From assembly GCF_014268445.2 (NCBI RefSeq), contig NZ_CP077089.1, positions 4,643,501 to 4,707,500 on the forward strand: a stretch of DNA of 64,000 nucleotides, in the 5' to 3' direction. Within the stretch, counting starts at the first letter, position 1. Each line of letters opens with the position of its first letter. The stretch comes from Pseudomonas tensinigenes (lineage in GTDB: Bacteria; Pseudomonadota; Gammaproteobacteria; Pseudomonadales; Pseudomonadaceae). The position numbers were made by a program, and so were the translations under genes. The notes under the pieces were generated by a model. It was not told the origin of the DNA, made no database searches, and worked only from the letters and a program-made list of their open reading frames with translations. Positions 25,238-33,570 of the stretch are shown one piece after another.

Positions 25238-25995
25238 CGAACCACCTCGGCCAGCTGCGTGGCAATGAATTCGGCCAACTGCTGATTCAGTTCAGGAAGA
25301 GGCGGATCAAGATCATCATTTTTCACCGGCACCAGAATCTTGCTGCCGGCCACCGGGAATTGCCCGGACTCACGATTCCAGTGGGCGATGCCGACACGCC
25401 GCGACACGCCGTTGGGCTGGATCAGCCACAGGTAATCGGCTTCGGCATCGGCCAGAATCGAACAGCCTTGCAGGTATTCACGGGCCTCCTGCAACGGCTG
25501 ATACGGCAGGTGACACGGCTCGGCCACCGCGCCCAGCACTTGTACTTCATCGACGCGCTTCGGATAAACCAGACGATCGCCGTCATCGAGACGAATGTTG
25601 CGCGCGAAGCCGACTTCCAGCGCTACCGGATCGAGATCGGCGATCTGCCGCCCCGTCACCGGCATCTGCCGCACTTCTTCGGCAATGCGCTGCGCAAGCG
25701 CCGCACGACTCGGCAGATCGAACAGCATCGACATGCGTTGCAGCACCTCGAGATCGAACAGCACGCCAACCTTCAGCCGTGTCTGCTCTTCTATCAGCGA
25801 CTGCCGCAGCAAGCCGCCCGCCAGCCAATAGCCCTCGGCATTCGGCACGGCTTCGCTGATCACATCGAGCAAGCGTCCGCCCGGTGGCAACTTGACCGGC
25901 CCGGGATTGGCGACATCGCCCGACACGGTGACGGCCGCCTGACTCACACTCGCGACCAGCAACAAGCTCGCCGACAACATTTTCAGGCGCATCAC
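25234..25995 (-). CDS. yjbG: YjbG/GfcC-type periplasmic capsule protein
   Basis: 253 residues with a signal peptide (MLSASLLLVASVSQA) and two segments resembling beta-grasp/SLBB-like repeats (VTVSGDVANPGPVKLPPG near residue 25 and VQVLGAVAEPCHLPYQ near 150), as expected of GfcC/YjbG. It lies between yjbF and yjbH with four-base overlaps on both sides, so translation is coupled. The role is periplasmic and accessory to polysaccharide export; the molecular function of the family is not established. Confidence 0.88.
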   Translation of the reverse strand: MMRLKMLSASLLLVASVSQAAVTVSGDVANPGPVKLPPGGRLLDVISEAVPNAEGYWLAGGLLRQSLIEEQTRLKVGVLFDLEVLQRMSMLFDLPSRAALAQRIAEEVRQMPVTGRQIADLDPVALEVGFARNIRLDDGDRLVYPKRVDEVQVLGAVAEPCHLPYQPLQEAREYLQGCSILADAEADYLWLIQPNGVSRRVGIAHWNRESGQFPVAGSKILVPVKNDDLDPPLPELNQQLAEFIATQLAEVVR

Positions 25996-26657
25996 GGCAG
26001 GTGCCTGCGATCAGGGGTCAGTTGCACGACCTTGACGCGCAACTGCGACGTCAGTTGCTGCTCGCTCTGCAAGATGAAACCGTCACGCGGGTCGACCCAG
26101 TAACGATTGGTCGCGCTCAGGCCAATGGCCGGGGCGTCAATGTGTTCATCGACACGCAGCACGGTGTATTCCTTGTCGAGAATCTGCAGGGTCTGTTCGG
26201 ATCGGCGCGAGAAGCGACTGTTAACGATCACCCCGACTTCCTGCCCCTTGTAGAGGTCGATCCAGCGCCGTGTGGTGAAACCGTCGGCGACGTGATGCAG
26301 GCCTTGTTTGAACGGCGCGTCATCGGCCAGCCGCGTGCCATCGAGATCGCCTTCCAGGCCCAGGCCAATGGTGCGCACGGCGAGGCCATTGCGCAGCAGC
26401 AGAACCTGTTTGCCCGAGGCGACCCAGAACTGCAGGTCTTCGCGCTCGCGCACCAGCGCCAGCACGCCGGAGCCGGAAGGCGTGGTCAGTTTCAGTTGCG
26501 GGTAGTTGACCCCGGCCACTTCGGCCGCCGACACGTCCACTTCATCCGGGCCTACGACTGCCGCTTTAAGGTTGTTCAACGAAGCGCTCATCAGCGGGTT
26601 ACAGCCGCACAGCAACGAGGCCGCCATCAGGCACAGGCCAACTTTCAAAATATTCAA
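25992..26657 (-). CDS. yjbF: YjbF/GfcB family lipoprotein
   Basis: 221 residues with a lipobox LCGC and lipidated cysteine C19. The mature domain shows the GfcB/YjbF pattern: YPQLKLTTPSG, LVLREREDLQFWVASGK-like strand pattern, and the C-terminal YWVDPRDGFILQSEQQ. It overlaps yjbG by four bases and follows wza by 11 bases. It is predicted to sit in the outer membrane facing the periplasm with YjbG and YjbH. Confidence 0.88.
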   Translation of the reverse strand: MNILKVGLCLMAASLLCGCNPLMSASLNNLKAAVVGPDEVDVSAAEVAGVNYPQLKLTTPSGSGVLALVREREDLQFWVASGKQVLLLRNGLAVRTIGLGLEGDLDGTRLADDAPFKQGLHHVADGFTTRRWIDLYKGQEVGVIVNSRFSRRSEQTLQILDKEYTVLRVDEHIDAPAIGLSATNRYWVDPRDGFILQSEQQLTSQLRVKVVQLTPDRRHLP

Positions 26658-26668
26658 AGTCGGCGACC

Positions 26669-27784
26669 TTATTTGCTGTTGTTACTGTATTCGCTCCAGT
26701 TCTTCGCAGCGGAAGCGCCAGTGCCGACAATCGATGCCGATGGCACCAATTGGCTGATCAAGCGGTTCCAGCGAGTCACGTTGGCAGGCCCGACATACAC
26801 CACGTCCTGCGGGCGGACTTCGAAGTGCGAAGCGAGCGCCATGGCGGTCGGCGATTCGGCTTCCAGCTGATAGATCTTGGCCGGTTCGACATCGAGGTTT
26901 TCCACGCCACGAATGACATAGACGGCGTTGCCATTGGAGGTGGTCTGGGCCAGGCCACCAACCGATCCGAGCACGTCGGTGAGGTTCATCGTCGCGGTCT
27001 TGAAACTCAGTGCACGCGGTTGATTGACCTCGCCCATCACGTAGATGCGCTTGTTGTCGTTGTACGGCAGATACAGCTGATCGCCGCCCTTGAGGTAGAC
27101 GTTCTGCAACTCGGAATCCTGCTGATTGAGCGAGTCGAGATTGAGCGGATAGGTGCGCCCCTTGCGCGTCAGCAACAGCCCGGACAAATCGGCGTTGTTG
27201 GTGTCGATGCCGGCCGAGCCAAGGGCTTCGACCACGCTCAGCGGATTGGTGGAAATCGCTTGCGGGCCGGCCTTGGTTACCGCGCCGGTGACCACGACTT
27301 TCTGGCTGGCGAAACGCAACACCGCGACATCCACCTGCGGCTCGGCGATGAATGCCGACAGCCGCTGTTCGATGTCCGAGCGCAGTTGCTGGATGGTCCG
27401 GCCGGTGGCCTGGACTTCCTTGATGAACGGGTAATAGAGCGTGCCGTCGGAACGCACCAGTCGGCCGTTGGCATCGATCTGTTGTTGCGCGCCCGATGGC
27501 GCCGTCAGCTCGGGGTGATCCCACACGGTGATGTACAGAACATCGTTGTTGCCGATGCGGTATTCGGCCGGGGTCGCCAACAGTTCCGGCGGCAGCGACT
27601 CACGCTTTTGCGTGGCGCGGTTCATGGCGATCAGCTTTGGCGTGATCGGGATCAGCTCGACCCGGCTGCTTTCGCTGGCACCCTGGCGGGTGATGTCACT
27701 GGTGCTGAGGTATTGACCGGGGGAAAACATGCAACCTTGCAAAGCGAGACTTGCCAACATTAAAAGATAAACACTACGAGTCAT
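26669..27784 (-). CDS. wza: Wza-type polysaccharide export outer-membrane lipoprotein
   Basis: 371 residues. The lipobox LQGC places the lipidated cysteine at C18. The poly-export domain begins YRIGNNDVLYITVWDHPEL (about residues 77-95), the Wza signature, followed by two SLBB repeats (VVVTGAVTKAGPQ and IYVMGEVNQPRALSF). The C-terminal segment ends in a possible amphipathic helix. Wza forms the octameric outer-membrane channel that works with the Wzc kinase. Unusually it is placed inside the yjb operon between yjbE and yjbF, about 10 kb from wzb-wzc, so it is likely the channel for both modules. PslD is the corresponding protein of the Psl system. Confidence 0.9.
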   Translation of the reverse strand: MTRSVYLLMLASLALQGCMFSPGQYLSTSDITRQGASESSRVELIPITPKLIAMNRATQKRESLPPELLATPAEYRIGNNDVLYITVWDHPELTAPSGAQQQIDANGRLVRSDGTLYYPFIKEVQATGRTIQQLRSDIEQRLSAFIAEPQVDVAVLRFASQKVVVTGAVTKAGPQAISTNPLSVVEALGSAGIDTNNADLSGLLLTRKGRTYPLNLDSLNQQDSELQNVYLKGGDQLYLPYNDNKRIYVMGEVNQPRALSFKTATMNLTDVLGSVGGLAQTTSNGNAVYVIRGVENLDVEPAKIYQLEAESPTAMALASHFEVRPQDVVYVGPANVTRWNRLISQLVPSASIVGTGASAAKNWSEYSNNSK

Positions 27785-27812
27785 AATGGCACTACGCTAT
27801 TCAAGGGCGAAT

Positions 27813-27848
27813 CCAAAAACAAAGTCACCCGACTTGCGTCGGGCGACC
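27813..27848 (-). terminator. Terminator-like hairpin between yjbE and wza
   Basis: On the minus strand, CGCCCGAC / GTCGGGTG with a GCAA loop, followed by ACTTTGTTTTTGG. It lies 26 bases after the yjbE stop and 28 bases before the wza start, so it should reduce read-through from yjbE into wza-yjbFGH, giving more yjbE than downstream message. Confidence 0.75.
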
Positions 27849-27874
27849 CTGTACTGCACTAACAGAACTTCCTG

Positions 27875-28111
27875 TTAGTTATGCGTGCCGGTTGTACCGG
27901 TGGTACCCGTCGTACCGGTGGTACCGCCGTTGGCACTGCCACCGCTGTTAGACGCCGCTACAGCACTGGCAACCATTGCAGTACTGGCTGCGGGCGCTTG
28001 AGAAGCCGCCACGTTGCCACCTACATTGGTTACCGCTGTCAGCGGTGCTTCAGCGGCGGTAGCCCAGTTGCTCAACATCGTCAACAGGGCAACTGCCATC
28101 ACTTTTTTCAT
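27875..28111 (-). CDS. yjbE: YjbE-type small secreted protein with GTT repeats
   Basis: 78 residues with a signal peptide (MKKVMAVALLTMLSNWATA). The mature part is almost entirely Ala, Ser, Val, Gly, Asn and Thr and ends in four GTT tripeptide repeats followed by GTHN, closely like E. coli YjbE in length and composition. AAGGAG precedes the ATG. It is the first gene of the yjb operon and is followed by a terminator hairpin, so it is probably the most abundant transcript. Role unknown; possibly a matrix-associated protein. Confidence 0.82.
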   Translation of the reverse strand: MKKVMAVALLTMLSNWATAAEAPLTAVTNVGGNVAASQAPAASTAMVASAVAASNSGGSANGGTTGTTGTTGTTGTHN

Positions 28112-28311
28112 ATCAACTCCTTTCTAACATTCGACCTGTTAAAAAACTGGCCTGAGTTAGCGGTGGTGAGTTCAAGTCCGCAAAAAGCGCGAACATGATC
28201 CGTCGTTCTTTCACAGTCTTACCCAACTGATAAAAGTCGAACGGCAGGTTTATATCTACGGACTTGCAAAAGGCTTTGCCAGTGTAATTTCCCGACGTTA
28301 TCTAACAAGCT

Positions 28312-28328
28312 GACTGAAAATAACATTG
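28312..28328 (+). promoter_or_regulatory. Shared EPS upstream motif, copy 1 (yjbE)
   Basis: GACTGAAAATAACATTG, about 200 bases upstream of yjbE. It matches copies upstream of galE and wzb. It may be an activator or repressor binding site common to the exopolysaccharide operons, or mark a conserved transcript start region. The rest of the 28112-28341 gap holds the yjbE promoter and nothing else recognised. Confidence 0.5.
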
Positions 28329-28341
28329 GACTAAATGGCCA

Positions 28342-29358
28342 TCATTCCAAGTAGCCCTTGGGATGATTCGATTGCCAGCGCCAAGTGTCAGTGACCATGT
28401 CCTGCAAGTTGCGCGTGGCTTTCCAGCCAAGTTCCTTCGCAGCCTTGGAAGCGTCGGCCCAACTCTCGGCGATATCCCCGGAGCGACGCGGCATCATGCG
28501 ATACGGCACCGGTTGCCCGCAGGCCTGCTCGAACGCGTGGAGCACCTGCAGCACACTGTAGCCATCGCCGGTGCCGAGGTTCCAGGTATGAATGCCGGTG
28601 CATTCGGAAATGGACTGCAGCGCCTTCAAATGCCCGTCCGCCAGATCGACGACGTGGATGTAATCGCGCACGCCGGTGCCGTCGACCGTCGGGTAATCGT
28701 TACCGAAGATCGACAGCTCTTGCAGGCTGCCGACCGCGACTTGGCTGATGTAAGGCACCAGATTATTGGGGATACCGTTGGGGTCTTCGCCCATATCGCC
28801 GCTATGGTGGGCGCCGATCGGGTTGAAGTAGCGCAGCAAGGCGATGCTCCAGCGCGGCTCGGCCAGGCTCAGATCACGCAGGACATTCTCGACGATGAGC
28901 TTGGACTGGCCGTAGGGATTGGTCGGATTGCCTGTTGGGAAATCCTCGCGGATCGGCATCTGCTCAGGCTCGCCATACACCGTGGCCGACGAACTGAACA
29001 CCAGACGGAACACCCCCGCCGCCGCCATTGCCTGGCACAGATTGATGCTGCCGCTGACGTTGGTCTCGTAGTACTCGAGCGGCTTGCGCACACTCTCGCC
29101 GACCGCTTTCAGGCCGGCAAAATGCAGCACCGCTTCAATGTTGTGCTCGCGGAAAATCCGGTCGAGCAGTAACCGGTCACAGACATCGCCGCGGATCATC
29201 CAGGCACTCTTGCCGCAAATGCCCTCAACGGCGTGCAACGCGGCTTCACTGCTGTTGCAAAGATTATCCAATACAACAACTTCATAACCTGCTTCAAGCA
29301 ATGCAAGTGTGGTATGCGAGCCGATATAGCCGGCACCACCCGTTACCAGAATCTTCAT
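28342..29358 (-). CDS. galE: UDP-glucose 4-epimerase GalE
   Basis: 338 residues, the normal GalE length. An extended SDR with the NAD motif GGAGYIGSHT, the catalytic SSSATVYG serine, and NPYGQSK providing the YxxxK pair. It interconverts UDP-glucose and UDP-galactose in the cytoplasm. It is monocistronic and flanked by intergenic regions that carry the shared EPS motif, and lies opposite galU, so the locus makes both nucleotide sugars needed for a Glc/Gal polymer. Confidence 0.95.
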   Translation of the reverse strand: MKILVTGGAGYIGSHTTLALLEAGYEVVVLDNLCNSSEAALHAVEGICGKSAWMIRGDVCDRLLLDRIFREHNIEAVLHFAGLKAVGESVRKPLEYYETNVSGSINLCQAMAAAGVFRLVFSSSATVYGEPEQMPIREDFPTGNPTNPYGQSKLIVENVLRDLSLAEPRWSIALLRYFNPIGAHHSGDMGEDPNGIPNNLVPYISQVAVGSLQELSIFGNDYPTVDGTGVRDYIHVVDLADGHLKALQSISECTGIHTWNLGTGDGYSVLQVLHAFEQACGQPVPYRMMPRRSGDIAESWADASKAAKELGWKATRNLQDMVTDTWRWQSNHPKGYLE

Positions 29359-29748
29359 AGTGCTATCCGTCTTTGGATGAGTGACAAGTAGCGTGTCAAG
29401 CCTGTTTTATTGAAGATGTGTCACAATCCACACAAACAGGCGACAACAACCGAAAACAAAACTAGTTCAATGACTGGCAATAAATATTTTTGCAGGTCAC
29501 ACTGTATTGCTTGGTACTTATTAGCACTCCCTGTGCACTCATCACTATCAACAGATACCGACTAAAAATAACTAATAACGCACTTACCGACATCTCATAA
29601 CATTGTCGTGTTTTACCGCCACTGGCATTTGCCATTAATAACCTGACTCAGGTATTAAAGTAAGCCTTCAATCCAACATTGAACTTGTACGCCCTTTATT
29701 AGTGCGCGCATCTGTCGCCTGTGTTCCATGACTGTCCAGGATACTTTT
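29359..29748. other. Divergent galE/galU control region
   Basis: 390 bases, AT-rich, no gene. It contains the best copy of the shared EPS motif (29558-29586). A GTGACAAGTAGCGTGTCA-like dyad occurs near 29380. An alternative in-frame GTG/ATG upstream of galU (29728) falls here but is unlikely to be its start. Confidence 0.5.
29558..29586 (+). promoter_or_regulatory. Shared EPS upstream motif, copy 2 (galE)
   Basis: CCGACTAAAAATAACT followed by AATAACGCACTTA, 200 bases upstream of galE. The copy at 41043-41070 has CCGACAAAAAATAAC followed by CGCACTTA, and the copy at 41005-41020 has the identical GACTAAAAATAACT preceded by a similar CACTAT-AAC stretch, so homology extends beyond the core. Confidence 0.55.
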
Positions 29749-30582
29749 ATGATTCGTAAATGTTTGTTCCCCGCTGCCGGCTATGGCACGCGTTTCTTGC
29801 CGGCTACCAAAGCCATGCCGAAAGAGATGCTGCCAATCGTCAACAAGCCGTTGATCGAGTACGCCGTTGAAGAAGCGCGGGACGCCGGTCTGCAACACAT
29901 GGCCATCGTCACCGGTCGCGGCAAGCGTGCGCTGGAAGACCATTTCGACATCAGCTACGAACTCGAACACCAGATCCGTGGTACCGAGAAAGAGAAATTC
30001 CTCGCCGGCACCCGCGAGCTGATCGACACCTGCACCTTCTCCTACACCCGTCAGGTGGAAATGAAAGGCCTGGGCCACGCGATTCTCAGCGGTCGTCCGC
30101 TGATCGGCGACGAGCCGTTCGCCGTGGTACTGGCCGATGACCTGTGCCTGAACCTCGAAGGTGACGGCGTGCTCACCCAGATGATTGAGCTGTACAAGAA
30201 ATTCCGCTGCTCGATCGTCGCCATCCAGGAAGTCCCGGCCGACCAGACTCACAAGTACGGCGTGATTGCCGGCGAACTGATGTCCGACGGCATCTATCGG
30301 GTCAACAACATGGTGGAAAAACCGGCCCCGCAAGATGCGCCGTCGAACCTGGCGATCATTGGCCGCTACATCCTCACCCCGGACATCTTCGACCTGATCG
30401 CCGACACCCAACCGGGCAAGGGCGGCGAGATCCAGATCACCGACGCGCTGATGAAACAGGCGCAGAACGGTTGCGTGCTGGCCTACAAATTCAAAGGCCT
30501 GCGCTTTGACTGCGGTGACGCCGAGGGCTATTTGCAGGCGACCAATTTCTGCTACGAAAACGTTTACCTCAAGGGCCGCTGA
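29749..30582 (+). CDS. galU: UTP-glucose-1-phosphate uridylyltransferase GalU
   Basis: 277 residues from the ATG at 29749, preceded by CCAGGA. Makes UDP-glucose from UTP and glucose 1-phosphate. Signature: KCLFPAAGYGTRFLPATKAMPKE at the N-terminus (nucleotide-binding loop), EKPAPQDAPSNLAIIGRYI, and FDCGDAEGYLQA near the end. Length agrees with Pseudomonas GalU. It is divergent from galE; together they supply UDP-Glc and UDP-Gal to the exopolysaccharide machinery, although galU is also needed for LPS and trehalose or glucan synthesis. Confidence 0.95.
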   Translation: MIRKCLFPAAGYGTRFLPATKAMPKEMLPIVNKPLIEYAVEEARDAGLQHMAIVTGRGKRALEDHFDISYELEHQIRGTEKEKFLAGTRELIDTCTFSYTRQVEMKGLGHAILSGRPLIGDEPFAVVLADDLCLNLEGDGVLTQMIELYKKFRCSIVAIQEVPADQTHKYGVIAGELMSDGIYRVNNMVEKPAPQDAPSNLAIIGRYILTPDIFDLIADTQPGKGGEIQITDALMKQAQNGCVLAYKFKGLRFDCGDAEGYLQATNFCYENVYLKGR

Positions 30583-30611
30583 GACGGCTCCCTTCACCCA
30601 ACGAGGCCACC

Positions 30612-31016
30612 ATGAACATTGCACAACATTCCGTAGAGATTGAACGCGAGGTGGGTAACCTCGGGGTGATGAGCTGGTTGTCCCGCCATCAACCGTTGCC
30701 CAGCGCCAACGAGTCCTGGCTGGGCACGATTCTGCTGGTGGAGCGCATTGGCGTGTTTCCGGCGTCCGGTGATATCCGCCGGCCGCTGCGCGACCCGTAT
30801 CCGCTGCTCGCGCATTTGAAAAAACTGTATGGCGAGCAAGCGTTGGAGATGGATGATCAGGATGGCCTGAAAGTGATCTTCAGCGACTGGCGTTTTCGCG
30901 TGCGGATTTGCTGCAACGATCCGGCGATCATCATCAACGTTGAGACGCGCTGCGATACGCGGCTGATGCCGCAGAAGATTGCGGAATTGCTCGAGCAAGT
31001 CGACGCCTTCGAATAA
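30612..31016 (+). CDS. Stand-alone phosphomannomutase-type C-terminal domain
   Basis: 134 residues. From about residue 50 the sequence follows domain IV of ManB/CpsG phosphomannomutases: FPASGDIRRPLRDP, ALEMDDQDGLKVIFSDWRF, and IINVETRCDTRLM with the final LLEQV helix. The three catalytic domains, with the phosphoserine loop, metal-binding and sugar-binding loops, are absent. The phosphate-binding loop that normally reads RxSNTEP is changed to RICCNDP. It is therefore almost certainly not a mutase. GAGG lies upstream of the ATG and it follows galU by 29 bases in the same orientation, so it is probably co-transcribed. It may be a conserved non-catalytic regulator or binding protein, or an evolutionary remnant kept intact. 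Confidence 0.7.
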   Translation: MNIAQHSVEIEREVGNLGVMSWLSRHQPLPSANESWLGTILLVERIGVFPASGDIRRPLRDPYPLLAHLKKLYGEQALEMDDQDGLKVIFSDWRFRVRICCNDPAIIINVETRCDTRLMPQKIAELLEQVDAFE

Positions 31017-31028
31017 CTCCCCTCACCT

Positions 31029-31138
31029 GATCGTTCCCACGCTCCGCGTGGGAATGCATCCAGTGACGCTCTGCGTCACCCAGCGAAGGGACGCGGAGCG
31101 TCCCGGGCGGCATTCCCACGCGGAGCGTGGGAACGATC
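31029..31138. repeat. REP pair, GATCGTTCCCACGC type
   Basis: Inverted REP sequences TCGTTCCCACGC...GCGTGGGAA and its complement enclose a second inverted pair (GACGCTCTGCGTC / GACGCGGAGCGTC). It differs from the TGCTCGCG family and resembles the element at 51393-51503. It lies between the galU-side genes and the convergent SGNH hydrolase. Confidence 0.85.
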
Positions 31139-31158
31139 ACCGCTCTGGGGTTTGCGCG

Positions 31159-32289
31159 TTATTTAGGGGCGGTGTCGCAACGATCCTTGGCGCCCATGAT
31201 CCAGCCATAAAAGTAATCAGCAATCACCTTCCCGCCCGTGGCCGGCACCGGATGAATCTTGTCCGGGCCGATCATCGCCGCCGCGTAGCGTTTGACGTCC
31301 GGCCCGAACGCGCACTGAAGATTGGCGTACCCCAGATGCTGCTCACGCGCCCACGGCTCAAGCACCTGCGCATACGCCGACATCGGATACGCACTGGAGC
31401 GCGTGGTGTCCTGGCGCATGATCAGGTTGATACTCGCCTGCGGCTGAATCTCACGCAGCATGCCCACCAGCCCCTGAACGTTCTGCAGATACTGCGCGGG
31501 CTTCACGCCGAAACCCTGATCATTGCCACCGAGCATGATCATGTAAACATCAGCGGGGATCTTCGACACGGCAGCTTTCCACTGCACTTGCCATTGCGGG
31601 TCCTTGTGATAGAAGTCCGCAGAGGCCGCACCGGAGGCCGCCAGTTTCGAGACACGAACGCCGTTCTGTTCGTTGCTCATCCACAGGCCGAACAACGTCG
31701 GCGCGCCCTTCACCACTTCCAGTTTGAAGGACCAGTCTTTCGCTGCAGACAGGCCTGCCAATGGCACTTCCTGAACCCCAGCGCCTGTCAGCGTCATCGG
31801 CTGCCAATCTTCTGAAGGTGCCCAGCGGTAGCGGATCTCGCTGGATTCACCAGTACCGAGGTAAAGCAGTTTCGCCTGAGTGACAGCGGTATCGATACGC
31901 GGCGTAGGACTCGCATCCACTTGCAACCATGCGCCGGGCCGGCCTGTTACCGTGCGACTGTCCGGGCTTGCTTGCCCCAACTCTGAAACCTTCCAGTCGC
32001 CGCCAAAGTACTTGTCACTGCTGCGGGTGTATTTGAAATGCGTGCCGCCAAGCGCCGCGCCGTGGTTGAAACCGACGTAACCCGGGCCGGCAAAACCCAC
32101 CTCCCCGGCCACGCGCTGCACCAGTTTGTTCAGATAGAAATCCTGCCCGGCGCTGTAGCTGTCGCCGATCACCGAGACCGACAAGACCTTGCCGGCCTTG
32201 CCTTCACGCCACTGCGCAAAACGCTCGCGGGCATCGCCTACCTGAACCACCGACGCTGCCACGGGTTGCGCATCATCTACTGCCAACAT
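31159..32289 (-). CDS. SGNH/GDSL-type hydrolase, probable polysaccharide esterase
   Basis: 376 residues. The SGNH blocks are visible: IGDSY with the nucleophile serine (block I, about residue 42), a glycine-bearing block, MLGGND (block III, about residue 247) and GPDKIHP with the catalytic Asp/His near the C-terminus. A beta-rich insertion lies between blocks I and III. AAGGA precedes the ATG, and an in-frame stop occurs just upstream, so the protein cannot be extended. No signal peptide is present. Family knowledge suggests O-acetyl esterase or transferase activity on carbohydrate. It lies beside a membrane acyltransferase in the exopolysaccharide locus. Confidence 0.72.
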   Translation of the reverse strand: MLAVDDAQPVAASVVQVGDARERFAQWREGKAGKVLSVSVIGDSYSAGQDFYLNKLVQRVAGEVGFAGPGYVGFNHGAALGGTHFKYTRSSDKYFGGDWKVSELGQASPDSRTVTGRPGAWLQVDASPTPRIDTAVTQAKLLYLGTGESSEIRYRWAPSEDWQPMTLTGAGVQEVPLAGLSAAKDWSFKLEVVKGAPTLFGLWMSNEQNGVRVSKLAASGAASADFYHKDPQWQVQWKAAVSKIPADVYMIMLGGNDQGFGVKPAQYLQNVQGLVGMLREIQPQASINLIMRQDTTRSSAYPMSAYAQVLEPWAREQHLGYANLQCAFGPDVKRYAAAMIGPDKIHPVPATGGKVIADYFYGWIMGAKDRCDTAPK

Positions 32290-32342
32290 GCAAAATTTCC
32301 TTCAGTCTGGAATGGCCCACTGAATAACGGGATGTACACAGA

Positions 32343-32442
32343 TCAACTGTAGGAGCTGTCGAGTGAAACGAGGCTGCGATCTTTTGATCCTGCGTTTCAA
32401 AAACAAAATCAAAAGATCGCAGCGTGCCGCAGCTCCTACAAG
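32343..32442. repeat. REP pair, TGTAGGAGCTG type
   Basis: TGTAGGAGCTG...GCTGCGATCTTTTGAT and the inverse ATCAAAAGATCGCAG...CAGCTCCTACA face each other with a short AT-rich centre. This is a third REP class in the window. Confidence 0.85.
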
Positions 32443-32467
32443 AGATCTTGTGTACGACACGGATCCA

Positions 32468-32510
32468 CTGTGGGAGCGACGGTGCGACGATTCGACCTGC
32501 TCGCGAAGCT
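32468..32510. repeat. Partial single REP
   Basis: TGTGGGAGCGACGG...GACCTGCTCGCGAAGC is a degenerate single copy of the TGCTCGCG REP family, with an insertion in the middle. It lies directly after the end of the acyltransferase gene. Confidence 0.65.
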
Positions 32511-32511
32511 C

Positions 32512-33558
32512 TTAGCTGCGTTGTGGTTGCACCACTGGAGTGACAGGCACCAACGGTTTCTTCTTCGCCACCCGCTCACCAAGGAACAACACAGAGGTGA
32601 AATTGAACCGGCTGAAAATCATCGACAACACCACTGGCCCGAGCAGGCCGCAACTCAAGCCACCGAGCACCAGCAAACTCTCATCCTTCACCCCCAACCG
32701 CACCAGCACAAACCGCGACGTCGCCGCGAACAGCACATGAAACAGGAAAATCGCATACGAATAACCACCAAGCCAGGTCAGCGCCTTGGAGCGCATATCA
32801 CTCGACAGCAAGGCGATGCAGGAGACACAACCCACGGTCAACCCGATCAGACTGCGACGATCAACAATCAACTCACGATCAATCGCCGCGACGTACAGCA
32901 ACGTCAACGAGATCAACACAAACACCAACGGCCCGATCACCTTGAAGCGCTGCTTCAACGCGTCGACATTCTCTTGCCCAATCATCCCTGCAACGAAAAA
33001 CGGCAACAGGTAAATCGCGCCGTTAATCCCGAACGCATCGAACTTGAACGGCGGCAACAAAAACAGCAGCGCCGCAAACGCAAACAGCCCATACAGCCGC
33101 GTCGCCGAACGCAGCATCCCGCGCCACTCCAGCAGTCCGACGAACATGAAAATGATGAACACCGCTTGCAGGAACCAGAAGTGGTTGATCGGCACCCAGA
33201 ACGACAACAACGCGTCGATCACCCCGACGTCCTTGTTCACCCCCGGCCCTACCGCTTGCAACACCGAGAACGGCACGCCAACGCAAAACAGCGGCACGAT
33301 CAAGCGCCGCACCTTGCCGCTGAAGAACGCGGAAAAGTCATTGCCGCGAATTTTGTAGATCGAATAGATGTACCCGGAGATGAACGTGAACAACGGCATA
33401 CGCACGTACACCATCGAATCGGCGATCACCCGGAACGGCGAGCCGATGTCGATCTTCAACCCGCCGCCCAACGGCCCGATGACGTGATAGAGCACCAGCA
33501 ACAGGCACGCCAGGCCACGCAGGGTTTCAATCTCCAGGGACTTTTTCTTGCTCGACAT
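32512..33558 (-). CDS. Acyltransferase family 3 (membrane O-acetyltransferase)
   Basis: 348 residues, about ten membrane segments. The N-terminus EIETLRGLACLLLVLYHV carries the conserved Arg and His of acyltransferase-3 proteins; RLIVPLF follows after the second helix pair, and NHFWFLQAVF is the usual mid-protein motif. These enzymes add acetyl (or succinyl) groups to surface sugars at the inner membrane. It is 12 bases from the Wzy-like gene in the same orientation, so it likely decorates the repeat unit of this polymer. Confidence 0.85.
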   Translation of the reverse strand: MSSKKKSLEIETLRGLACLLLVLYHVIGPLGGGLKIDIGSPFRVIADSMVYVRMPLFTFISGYIYSIYKIRGNDFSAFFSGKVRRLIVPLFCVGVPFSVLQAVGPGVNKDVGVIDALLSFWVPINHFWFLQAVFIIFMFVGLLEWRGMLRSATRLYGLFAFAALLFLLPPFKFDAFGINGAIYLLPFFVAGMIGQENVDALKQRFKVIGPLVFVLISLTLLYVAAIDRELIVDRRSLIGLTVGCVSCIALLSSDMRSKALTWLGGYSYAIFLFHVLFAATSRFVLVRLGVKDESLLVLGGLSCGLLGPVVLSMIFSRFNFTSVLFLGERVAKKKPLVPVTPVVQPQRS

Positions 33559-33570
33559 AAAGCACCTGCC

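Noticed and set aside
29680..29720. AlgU (sigma-22) promoter upstream of galU
   Set aside because: GAACTT is present but no TCTGA-like element follows at the needed spacing.
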